Positions 53,608 through 64,000 of a stretch of DNA of 64,000 nucleotides are shown here, one piece after another (position 1 is the stretch's first letter; each line of letters starts with the position of its first letter). The stretch covers positions 2,753,155-2,817,154 of the forward strand of contig JANPWX010000338.1 of the NCBI GenBank assembly GCA_024734555.1, given 5' to 3'. The stretch is from Trochalopteron elliotii. Taxonomy: Eukaryota; Chordata; Aves; Passeriformes; Leiothrichidae. The translations under genes and the position numbers were made by a program. The notes under the pieces were generated by a model that had not been told where the DNA came from, did no database searches, and worked only from the letters and a program-made list of their open reading frames with translations.

Positions 53608-55836
53608 GTAAGCCAATCAGCCTTTTTATTTTATTTTTGTTTTAACCCTGATTTTTAGGTAGGATTTTTAGAAAACATAAGTGGAAAAGTGTTTAGAACT
53701 AGAGTAATAGTGTAAGCCATTGGAGTATCAAGTTTATAAAGGAGCCAGTGGAAGCCTACAAGGAATTTTTTTATGTACTTTAAGGGGTATTTACTACAAC
53801 CTGTGGACCCTTGCTTTTGTAGCTACTCTGAATAACCTCAGAAAAGAAGCTTGTTGCAAAGGTCATTAGAGAGCAAGAGGCGGAAAAAACCTCCAGATGT
53901 CAAACAGGATTTTTCCAGTTGTCACCAAGGACAATAGTGATGAAATAACTAAACAAAACTCTATAAAATACAAACCATTTGTTCTATCCTTATTTAGACA
54001 ATTGTTGAGATAAGAAGTGAAACAATTAAAAAAACCTATCTCTTCTTTCATTTGACTGTTTTGGGATGGTTCTGGTCACATTTTCAACTGCCAGGATAAA
54101 CTGTCTGAAACACAATTCTTAGTAGCTCTAAAAGCTGAGAAGAAGGTTCCCTTTTTAATAAAAAACCCTCTTAGATGCTGCCACTAGTTAGGAATCAGCT
54201 TATGTTGTGGGTGGGGTAGTGAAACATCTGACATTTATCTTCTCCATCAGTTAAACTGCATGAATGTTATATTTGCTGCTTTGTAAGGGTTTATAAATGG
54301 TTCTGACAGAGGGAGGATGTAGGTTCATTATCCCCACAGAGATTAGCCCTTGTGCCTTGACCATCTTCTCTGATGCAGGCACAATATGGAGCTTTTTTTT
54401 TTTTTTTCCTTTATTTTTTTTTGTGTAAAGCCATTTCTCTTTACGTTGAATTAAAGCTCTTGGCAGCTGAAATTGTGTCCATGTTGGGGCAGCCCTCAGG
54501 AATGGCATATTCATGCAGGATTCAGTTGTAGAATAGAGCAGTCCACCATTCTGGTAGATCCACTAAGTAGGGAAATAGCCCCATAGGGTTTCTCAGTAAT
54601 CCACAAGAAAGATCATGGTCTCCAATACAAACTATACTGAAAGGAATAGAAAATATGTCATGGGGTAAGTAGGATATGGAATCAGGAAAGCCTTTCTGGC
54701 AGGATTATTATTCCTTTAGGAAATGCATTATTTTTCAGGGGATAAAAACAACTATTACATAGTTGTTGTTGTGCACAGTTCTCTACCAATTTATGTAATG
54801 GTGATTTCTGAGAACTCCAGCCAAGGTTCAACACAAATAACAGCAGTGTGTCCTTTTCCTGCTCTCTCAATCCCAATTGCTAACAATACACGGGTCAGGC
54901 TAGAGGGCATCAAAGAGGCAAAGGGGATTTAAGAAGGGGAAAACAAGCTAGCAATAAATGAACAGATACGTGTAGTAGAATTGTTGCTTCAATAAGAGAG
55001 ACCAGTCCTCAGTTTAGTTTTTTTGGTTTTGAATATAAAAACTGAGGGAATTATTGTCACTTCAAGTGAAGAATGGTGCAGCAACAAGCCGGAGATATTC
55101 TAATTTCACCTTTTATTTAAGGCTTTTTCTTTACTTCCTCTCTCTAGCTGAAACCAGGATGCTCCCCATTAATATTTCAAGTTATTTGTCCCTTAGTTCA
55201 CTTCACTGGAAATTAAACAAATAATGGCTACTTTGCTCCTAATATTGACCTTTGAGTTAATTACAGGTTAGAAATGAAGGTGCAAGGTACTGTATGTGTT
55301 AAATAGTTTTGCAGGTACCTTGAAATCAGAATTGTGTTGATAAGTAAGCTGAAAAGCCGACTACATTAGAAGTACCTGATTCCTCCAAGAATGGCAAGGA
55401 AGCCTTAGACTTTTAATAGAAACAGCCACATGAGATTTTTGTTCTTCATGGCACAAAATGTATGGGCATCCCCAAGTTTGTCTACAGAAATTTAAAAAAG
55501 AACATGCTACATTTTCATAGCTTTTCTAGACCTTCTTTTACCATGTTTTCAATATCATTTTTACTTCTCTGTCTGTTCTAAATTTACATGCTTCAGAGAT
55601 AGAAGCTTTATAAATTCCCACAGCGATGTTTCAGAGTTTAAGAAGTCTTGTAGTGTTGGGACTTACTTGGTGTTTCTTCAAGCCACAATTGTCCAGCATG
55701 TATAAAATACTGCACTGGAGAGAAAAAGGTTATTAAGCATTTGATAGTCCAAACTTTCTGCAATAAAATAGCTGTTACAAAAAACATCCTTTACTGGGAA
55801 CTGTAGACCAAAGAGCACTTTGTACTCAGGGTTACT

Positions 55837-55978
55837 TTTTTTTTTTATTATTATTATTCTCAGGGTTGTTTTGGGTATTTTTTTTTGTTTGTTTGTTTGG
55901 ATGGGCATTTTTTGTTTTGGTTTTTTGGTTTTGTTTGTTTGGTTTTTGGTTTTGTTTGTTTGGTTTGGGTTTTTTTTC
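55837..55978. repeat. T-rich/GTTT low-complexity block
   Basis: The block has long T runs, TTA units near 55848, then GTTTGTTTG and GGTTTTTTGG repeats. A GGTTTTGTTTGTTTGG-type unit is present twice (about 55927 and 55949). The opposite strand yields a Lys/Asn/Pro-rich frame that is an artefact of this composition. Confidence 0.93.
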
Positions 55979-56772
55979 TGTTCTAAATAAGACTTTAAAA
56001 GGTATTTATTAAAAAATGTAAGGAGGGAGGAAAAAGTCATATGTTCAGCAAAGGAAGAAGACAGCTTAGATCAGTAAGCATAGCACTGATCTAAAAGATT
56101 AGATCATAACTTTTCATACACACTATAAGGAATTTTATATTTAGCATCTATTATATCCTTTATTAAGAGAATTAAAATTTTGGTTTGATCTGAGTATTTC
56201 TCCCAGAGTTTTAAAGGATCTGGAAGCCAGCAGTGTTGCCAATAGGTACTGGGAAAAATAAAAATCCTCTCTCCATCTGGCCAGTAAAGAACCAACAGAC
56301 CTTTTGGAATATGGTGATAGTGTAATGATGAAACTCAATTGTAGTTCATGTCAGAGTGCTCCTGTCCTTAATTTCTGATGATTCACTCACTGGGGTTCTG
56401 TTGAGTTAAAAATGTCAGAGTGATATTGTGCAAGTTAATTACTTGAAAATCTCTTTCAAGTCAAGAATGAGAAATTGTGTTTCCTTGTAAGTAAAAAGTG
56501 TCCATACTTACCCTGAGATGTATCACAGCATGTATACATATATGAATATATATGAACAGAATATACATTCTGTATATTCAATACGATGTATTCAGGTTTA
56601 TACCCTTTGCAAGAGGCCTCAGGTCATGCTAGGACACAGACCCACCATGAATACATCAGAGGCAATGGGAACCTTCCTTTGCCAGTAAATGAAGTTTCTA
56701 ATCTTATCTCAGAGTTATAGAAACAGGACTGCAAAGGTATTCAGGCTCCTGGCATCTCATTAGAAACTTGAA

Positions 56773-56816
56773 ATTCCACTGAAAACTGCTGAATATTCCA
56801 CTGAAAACTGCAGAAA
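56773..56816. repeat. 22-bp tandem duplication
   Basis: ATTCCACTGAAAACTGC occurs at 56773 and again at 56795, with similar flanking bases (TGAAT versus AGAAA). This is a two-copy direct duplication inside the last ZNF385D intron. Confidence 0.92.
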
Positions 56817-57785
56817 TCTATAGAGACTACTCTGATGGCCATTTGTATGCATGCCAAATGTAAATTTTCTTAAATATTACCGGACCTCTTGTAAATATTT
56901 TCAGTCTTGGAGAAACTTCAGGGTTTGGGGTTTTTTTCCTTTTGTAGGAAACTCTAAAGGAGGCGTTTTTTGATTTGTATTTGGTAGTCCACGAATTTAA
57001 AATCATGTAATGATTTTAATTGTTCTTTAAGAAGAAACCTCAGTGAGAGGAGCAGAAATATCATAGTTTGGCAGAATAGTGCTTCAGAATATCTGCCAGG
57101 TTTTCACAATCCTTGTAAAAATGAACACTTCTTAGTGGAAAACAGTTGAAGACATTGATGACACAGCAAAATTATATGGGACAGCACCTATTTAAGCACA
57201 TTAAACATGAGAGATTTTCATAACTCGTGAAAGATAAGATTGGTTTATTTGTTTGTTATTAGAAGCAGGAGTATGAAGAGGAGATATACGGAGATCTTAA
57301 TTTTAAGTAGAACTCATATCCTAATGATTAAAACAAAAATATCTTGTAAGACCAGGGAATAGGATATGTTTTCATTCTGCTCTGGTCTCCACATTAAGCT
57401 GTCCAGATGGAGATCTGTTAATTGATATCTAATTTTTTCCTTGTTTAATTGTTGCAGGATACATGCAGCTTTACTTTGGTGCAGATTCCCCAGTAACATT
57501 TTAGATTTGCTTTGATTTCTAATCTTCTGTTAAATTATGGGAGTAAGCAGTAAAGGTGTGAGCACTGGAACTCTTTGTCCCCAACCGAATCCTTGTACCT
57601 TGTCCAGTGGGGGAGGTCATGTCACCAGTTACAAGTCTGTAGCTTTGTAGCTCACAGTCAGTAGCCTCCACAGGGCCTCTCTTGCTTGATTTTGCACATA
57701 TAATCTTACGTCAAGCTCCCTCTCGTGTATCTAAAACGAACAAATTATGTGTCTCTGTTTGTTTGTTTTCTCTTCTTCCCCACAG

Positions 57786-58019
57786 GTAAAATTAGTATTT
57801 TCAAAGGAACCTTCAAAGCCGATGGCCCCACGAATCTTACCAAATCCGCTAGCAGCTGCAGCAGCAGCTGCTGCTGTGGCTGTGAATTCCCCCTTCAGTC
57901 TTCGCACAGCCCCAGCAGCCACCCTTTTCCAGACTTCAGCACTTCCTCCAGCACTCCTACGACCAGCTCCTGGGCCTATACGGACCACCCACACTCCTGT
58001 GCTGTTTGCTCCTTACTGA
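57786..58019 (+). CDS. ZNF385D: ZNF385D terminal coding exon: Ala/Pro-rich C-terminus and stop
   Basis: After a TTCCCCACAG acceptor, phase 0 coding runs for 77 codons to a TGA at 58017-58019. The product begins VKLVFSKEPSKPMAPRILPN, continues through a run of eight alanines (residues 195-202 of the window protein) and a VAVNSPFSLR segment, and ends with ALLRPAPGPIRTTHTPVLFA followed by Pro-Tyr and the stop. The tail has no recognisable fold; its Ala/Pro composition suggests disorder. This C-terminus is what most clearly points to ZNF385D in my recall. The alanine run uses mixed GCA/GCT codons, so the DNA is a partly self-complementary CAG/CTG-rich stretch. Two other frames are also open across this exon (one + frame, one antisense); I treat both as shadows. 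The upstream intron is 4178 bases. Confidence 0.94.
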   Translation, partial: VKLVFSKEPSKPMAPRILPNPLAAAAAAAAVAVNSPFSLRTAPAATLFQTSALPPALLRPAPGPIRTTHTPVLFAPY

Positions 58020-59720
58020 ACTCCAAACAGGAATTAATTGTACTGCAATAATTTTTCAAATCAAAGCAAACAAAAAAAAATGAAAATCAAGAACATTGAA
58101 CTATGCAGTGTTTATTTATAGTTTAAAGTATATATGAAGAGCCAGAACTTTTGATAGAGAACTGAACAAATTCTGAAAGGGGAATGGGCAGTATTTTCTC
58201 CAGATGAGAACATTTCTCTTGAGCATTGATCGTTTTAGAACTGATCTCCAGCATTGACTTGTAGTGACATATAAAACTTATAAAGCCTTTTGACTGTGCG
58301 TTTTGGCACATATTTCCCTGCAATGTCTTTCCTGCTTTATGAAACAACTTACAAATTTGTCTAAAGGGCATTAACTGGTTCCAATGTATATAAAATACTT
58401 TATTCTGTAGATTAAAGAAGAAGGAAAAAAAAAAAGAAACACTGTGAATAGTAGTACCCTTACCAATCCTCCTGCCAAATCAGCAGTTACTGGGTATTTA
58501 TCTGAACAAAAGTAGATACAATAGATGTCTTGTAAAACAGTAGTATTGTGTCTCTATCTATGCCACTAGGTTTCTAACTGAGTTGCAAAAGATAAAATGA
58601 ACAAAATTATGTCACTTTGGTAAGTAATCAAAAATTATTACAATAACGTCGAGCTGTTCCTGGTGAGCAAAGTTTTCCTCACTCACGGAAGAATGAAAAT
58701 CTAGGTTAGGGCAAGGAAAGAGATAAAGAAGATCTAGTGGGGGAAAAATAATTCAGATACTGTACACAGAATGGGTCAAATGTTTAACTGAGAATGCATG
58801 TGTACACTGTGCATTTATTCAAAAAGTGTAATACATACAGGATAGATCAATGTTTAAGACATGACAGTGGAAAACAAAAAATATGCTCTTGTCATGAAAC
58901 AGGCCTGACACTTCAGTGTTGAGCAGAGGGAAGACACAAATCAGTCACACAGAGTCATAACTGACAAATGAAAAAGAGGAGAGAAATCCTGGTCTCATTT
59001 AAGTCAGTTTAAAGTTCCTTCTGACTGCACTGTAGCCAGAATTTCATCCCAAGAATGGCACATATTCATTTTATATCACACCAGTGGGAGTGTCTGTAGA
59101 TACAGGTAATATTTTTTGCAATAGGCTTAGTCTTAGCAACAGACTTATTCCCTTGTTTTATCTCCAACTGATGTGATATAAAATGTCTTAATATACCTAT
59201 AAAATGTAAACAGTGACACATGAGATACATATTACAAGATAACTGCACATCATGGGTTTGGAACAAATACAACTTTTAGGATCTCAAGGGACCCTTGAAT
59301 TCTGTAGCTGACCGTTATGTACAGACAGCTTAAAGCCTTATATATTTACTGTGAGGCTTAAAGGGGTTGACTGTGTCCCTTTAAAGTAAGATTTATCAGG
59401 GGTATATATAGATATATTGTATATATGTTAGAGTAAGAAAAATAACTTATAAACAGAAAATCTACTATATAAAATAATTATATAACCATTGATTTCACAT
59501 GTGGGTCATTAAGTGGTAAGTAACAAACAACAGAGAAAAAAATAGACTTCTTGAATCTGATCCTTGCTGCCTGCTTTTTCCCATAGGGAGCTGAAAAGTA
59601 TTAATATTATGGAGTGTGCTGCTGAGTCACATGCAACCACTCTGATGTGTAACTAAGTGAAATGCCTACCATACATTTAGGCAGAATAAAATTTAAAAAG
59701 CATAATTTAAGTTTAGATGG
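58020..59720 (+). other. ZNF385D: ZNF385D 3' UTR (distal end uncertain)
   Basis: This is AT-rich sequence directly after the ZNF385D stop, with A-rich stretches near 58066 and 58424 and many ATTTA-like and TATATA tracts, as is common in vertebrate 3' UTRs. An ATTAAA variant lies at 58411-58416, and the first canonical AATAAA after the stop is at 59685-59690. I set the end just after that signal as a minimum guess. Later AATAAA copies at 60825, 61001 and 61837 could extend the UTR to about 61.9 kb. No open frame here has coding support. Confidence 0.6.
59685..59690 (+). promoter_or_regulatory. Candidate polyadenylation signal AATAAA (first after the ZNF385D stop)
   Basis: This is the first exact AATAAA downstream of the stop codon, about 1.67 kb after it, followed by A/T-rich sequence. 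The hexamer is common by chance in AT-rich DNA, so only transcript 3' ends can confirm use. Confidence 0.35.
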
Positions 59721-61121
59721 GGAATTATTTGAAAGATTTTATTAAAAGGCAGTAATGCAAAATATTGACCATGTGGTTACTATATAATGCTGCCTGTGGT
59801 TAATGCAGACAGGTGGGAGATATAGAGGATGGGAATATACAGCACTTTTGACTTGCAGTTCATCAGTGAGCCTTCCATATACATTCGTATTTGCCATTTT
59901 TTAAACCTCTCCGCATTTAGATTTTATAAAAAATATATAAAGAGAGAGAAAGAAGAGGTTCCATGGATATCTGTGTCCAAAGAATTCCAAAGAGATGCAT
60001 TTATTTATCTAGAAGTATTAAAATAAGTTCTATATTATGTATTTGTATTTCATCCAGTTTATTTGCAAACGTTTGTGCCTTGAAATGAAATGAGCTTTTG
60101 TTTATATTTAATTCACACCAATGTAGCCATGAAAACGACATGATGGTGATTCCAGGGCTAATTACCAGCTGGATTGCTTTGGCCTCACTTTCAAAACAAC
60201 AGTATGAGTAAGTTCCTGAAGCCAAGTTTAGACATCTAAATAACTAGGGGCTGACATTTAAAAGGGCTCTCTACTCTACAGCTCCCAGTAAACAGACAGT
60301 AAATAAGCCAGCCTTCAAAACCTGCTCCTCACACTCAATTTAGAAAATGTTTCATTTTATTTGGGTACATGAGATAGTAAGATTCAGTGGACTTGGTCTT
60401 TTAAGCCTGCTTTAAACCTTCCATCTGTTTGCATAAACTGCAGTGCCACTGCCAGCTGCATTCAGATTCCTCCTTGAAAAGGGCAGCAGCTTTCAAGCTG
60501 TGCCCATGAGCCACCAGTTGTTTCCAGAGCCTGTGTAAGTAAGATCTTGCTAAAGGAGGAGAGGAGTACTCACATTTTAGGAAGGTAGAAGATCTGGGCA
60601 GGCTACCTTTTCCCCATGAGGAAGCAGGCGATGGGAAAATGGGCGATAGACAGATATCCTGAGGGCTGTTATGCACAGCCTTCTGGTGCATGGACACCTG
60701 CTGTACATCCTGCTGTGTTGTTGTGATGCCATCAAAATCAACAGGCTGATCTTTGCCAAAACGTGGCCTGTGGCATGTATGGAGGCACAGTACTAAGGGC
60801 AGAGTTCATACAAATTTTGCTAGAAATAAAAGAGTGTCATTCCAACTACTTACATCAGCTAATTTGCAATGACACCTTCAGTTTTCTTGGACCTCTTTTG
60901 TCACAGTGCTCTATGGAACAAGCTTTTGTTCACACAAGTCTCTTTTAAAGTTCAGCTGTAAACAACAAACTCAGTTCTTTTTGTCTCTTACTCACTACCT
61001 AATAAAGGATAAAGCCTAAATGTTAGAATGCATAGTGGATTTTCTGTGCCTTGCTGCTCCACCCCCCTCTCGGTCAGTAACAAGCCAATGTACCCAGGAT
61101 ATCAGCACAACAGTTCTGTTT

Positions 61122-61136
61122 TATATATATATATAT
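61122..61136. repeat. (TA)n short repeat
   Basis: A TA run of 15 bases is followed by TTTAT. A similar run lies at 61549-61562. Both are downstream of ZNF385D, or in a long 3' UTR isoform. Confidence 0.9.
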
Positions 61137-61836
61137 TTATCTGTCAAGGAAAATACTGGCACAACAATCTGATGGGGGCAGAGAGAACTTCTGGTCAAGG
61201 CTATGTCCACAGCAGATTACAGAGGAGATAGCAAACAGAAGACACTTTACATCTACTTGTCAATACATCCAGTGTGGAGAGCACTATTAAAGAAAAAATG
61301 CTCTTATATTTCATATTACCATAGCACTCCAGGGCCAAGAGGAAGCCTAAAGCACAAGGAAGCAGATCATTTCATTGAAGACACAGTCACTCACTGGAAT
61401 GAGAGTGTGAAATCAGCCTGCGGGGAAGTGGCTGGGTCATGAACTCAGAAAAACAATCAGGTTCAGGGATGTTTTCTTAAGTTCTATTCAAAGTGTTAAA
61501 GAATAACTATTCTGTTCTGACCTGAAGAGATGGTATTTTTGTGGGAGGTATATATATATATATTTATATTTTTATGCTATCTGCATTTTTCCAACCATCT
61601 ATAGCTTCAAACCTTTGTTCTGAAGCATCATCATTGCTCTGAACCGTGAAATTAGTTACCTTCTTGAAAACTGCTGTAAAAGCTGATGTAAGAGGTCAGT
61701 AAGCAAATGGTATAAATATGATGATCTAAAATGAAAAAAAAAAGGACTGACCATGTCAAGAAATATTGTATTTGAAAAGTATACGTCTTTATTTTAAGAT
61801 AAATTATATAAAATTATATAAAACTAAGAATAGCTA

Positions 61837-61842
61837 AATAAA
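61837..61842 (+). promoter_or_regulatory. Candidate distal polyadenylation signal AATAAA
   Basis: An exact AATAAA lies in a very AT-rich stretch, with T-rich sequence (CTGTCATTTTAG) about 25-35 bases downstream. It is one of several candidates, with 60825-60830 and 61001-61006, for a long 3' UTR isoform. Confidence 0.25.
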
Positions 61843-64000
61843 GTTAATATAACTAGAAGAACTACATCTGTCATTTTAGTACTGAAATATTACAATTGGC
61901 TCTTCATTTTAAAAGTTTAAAAGGCTTTCTAGATATCAAATCAATGCAAGGATGCGGTTGGTAAATTGAGCGTCTCACTTCATTATCTTCCATTTCCATC
62001 AGGAATACCATAACTGAATGGACCTGCTTTTAGTCACTTCTATTTTAAATGCCAAAGACGCACTAGCATATTGGCCCCATATTCCCTGAAAAGTGAAATC
62101 ATGCTGCTTAGGTGCCCCTGTTTCTGCCTTTTACTCACAGTATACACATAGTTCTTAGAGTCTCTTCAAAGCATCCTGGGGAATTTCTAACTCAAAATCT
62201 TCTTTAGCAAAAGTAAACGTGATTTTATGAACATTATATCAACACCGAGGAGCAAGATCTAAAAAGGTTTTCACAATTGTAACATTCTTTTGGGTAGATA
62301 TGAAGCACAGACACTCAACTTATTTGGTTGGACAAATCTTGTTGAAAATATGTGAAGTCAGAACCTAGACCACTTTATAATTGTCCTGGTTTTGGAGTTA
62401 ACTCATACAATAAGAAATCTGTTCTTTTTACTACCGTGTGTCTGAATTTTCATTTCTAAAACTGACTTCAGCACAGTTCAGGCTTCAAGACTCTAAGCTC
62501 CCAAAGCTCCCAAGAAAATTATAGTGGGCTTCCTGTTTATCAAGATGCATGTGAAAATGTGAGCCTATACTATGTAAAATGTTAAGTATTTTTTTGACAT
62601 CTCTTCTCCTGCTCTCATTGTTTATCTCTACATAGCATTCCTTCAGTGCCAATGAATCATGCAGAAGCTTCTGTGCTGGAATTCATTATGTGACGAGAAG
62701 AAACAGTAATACTGAAAAATCCTATCTCAAACTAGTTGAAATCTCAAACACAGTGGAGGGTTTAGCCAAGGATGAGAGCTTTATGGCGTCTCACTTCTAC
62801 AGGTTTATTAAAATTCAGGACTATTTGGGAGTGAATGTAACTATCTGGATTATTACATAGCCTGACCTGAAATGTCAGTGGCTGAAAGAGTCTGCTCCAG
62901 ACCAAAATTAACAATGGTATGAAAACCATAATGCTCTTAACTTTGGGACTCCTGTTAGCAGTTGCAAATATATTTGATTTCAAGAGGCAATTTTTTGCTC
63001 ATAGTGGACAAGGCCTTTTCCAGTCATACTGTGTACTGCAATTACAGGTCGTTCAACTCTGATTCAGTATTGATACTTTGATAAAGAAACTTGGCTGAGC
63101 TTGAAACATGATTAGTGGCTACCTGGTTCATGTGGTCAGCTTCATGCTGGGATGATGCCTGGGTGGTGAAATAAGAAGTATTGAAAGAGTCAATCAATGT
63201 AAAGAAATTGGTGGACTGATTTGACCCTTTTTCCCTGAGCAATGTTCTTAAATGGAACTTCTGAAGTATGAACAAGCTGGGACATGGAAGAGTTCCTGGA
63301 TAAAAAAGTAGGAACCTTAAAGATGATGAGATCTTAACTTTAAAATAAGTTTGATGAGAAGGAGCTCAGAAGACATTCTTTGGGACATTGTAGCAGTGGT
63401 CTTCACACTAGGCACACAGTCAATACACTGGCATTTTTCCTGTTCACAGCAGAAATCAAGGATTTGACACCCATGATTAGGAGCAAGCACAGTTAATACT
63501 ATTCATTTCATAGGTATTGGACGCTCAATTGTACGACACAATAATTTTCCTTGGGACTCCATGTCTACAGGTGTGTTCATACCAGCCAAGATATCACAGC
63601 ATTTTGTCAACACCTGGGTCTCCAGAAAGGATGTCCATACTTTCTATTTGATTTTATTACAATTTGATTTTTCTTCTATGTTTTTTTATTCATTGTCTTG
63701 TCCCTCATATGAATGAACAGAATCCATAAAATTAAATATACATTTAAGAAGTATGTAATCATCAATGCCCCTGTTGGGCCATTTGATCAGAGTCAATAAA
63801 TTGAATAAATAATTTAAAGCAGCAGAGCCACAGTAATGGTAAAATGTTGTGAAGAGAGAACATCCATACTACAATGCTCTTTACCTAATCTAGAGTTTTA
63901 TGGCACAGACAGCTCTTTATTCTTTCATACTTTCCTGAAATATTCATCTTTTGGGATCCTTCAAAGGTTTAATCAAATTTAAATGTTATTTCTTATGTTC

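Larger units (their letters stand above)
53608..57785 (+). other. ZNF385D: ZNF385D last intron
   Basis: This is a 4178-base phase 0 GT-AG intron. It contains a T-rich tract near 54391-54422, a GT/T-rich low-complexity block at 55837-55978, and a 22-bp tandem duplication at 56773-56816. No coding or transposon signature was recognised in the rest. Confidence 0.9.
59721..64000. other. Distal 3' UTR or downstream non-coding flank
   Basis: This is AT-rich sequence with three more AATAAA hexamers and two TA runs. No exon, transposon or RNA gene was recognised. It may include the end of a long ZNF385D 3' UTR; the rest is intergenic. Confidence 0.5.

Noticed and set aside
60401..60759. Two overlapping minus-strand frames (98 and 60 residues) downstream of ZNF385D
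   Set aside because: They have no family resemblance and no promoter or splice support, and they overlap each other in different frames.

Overview
This window looks like bird (or closely related sauropsid) nuclear DNA. It is AT-rich, has no compact operon-like coding, and contains CR1-type non-LTR retrotransposon remnants. One is a short 3' terminal fragment ending in the CR1-style octamer tail near 12.59 kb. The only protein-coding gene I can support is the 3' part of ZNF385D on the + strand, a matrin/U1-type C2H2 zinc-finger protein. It appears as four coding exons joined by GT-AG introns: 49818-50051, 52002-52180, 53506-53607 and 57786-58019. Together they encode about the last 249 residues, roughly 60% of a protein that I recall as about 395 residues in human. 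The N-terminal exons lie upstream of the window.

Layout: positions 1-49817 are best read as the 3' portion of one very large ZNF385D intron. It contains a (CTTTTT)n microsatellite (528-610), two head-to-tail CR1 copies in minus orientation (891-3010), an old plus-strand LINE remnant (about 7325-7990), a short CR1 3' tail (12534-12592), a second old plus-strand LINE remnant (about 23800-24190), a (CAA)n array interrupted by a 9-base assembly gap (32262-32378), a 39-bp tandem duplication (37781-37845), and an old minus-strand CR1 3' fragment (about 47715-48150). Positions 49818-58019 hold the four last coding exons and three short introns. After 58020 comes the 3' UTR, whose end I cannot fix (the first canonical AATAAA is at 59685), followed by non-coding flank to 64000.

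Both zinc fingers in the window are interrupted by introns. Finger 2 is split between its two zinc-binding histidines and finger 3 between its cysteine pair and histidine pair, so neither finger is complete without correct splicing. The terminal exon encodes an alanine-rich and proline-rich tail. Every other long open frame here is short, lacks splice or family support, overlaps a repeat, or fits chance expectation for AT-rich DNA. I found no convincing undescribed system. The best leads are a cryptic exon candidate at 43347-43477, a possible G-quadruplex at 15635-15670, a 24-bp perfect palindrome at 22463-22486, and the tandem CR1 arrangement.
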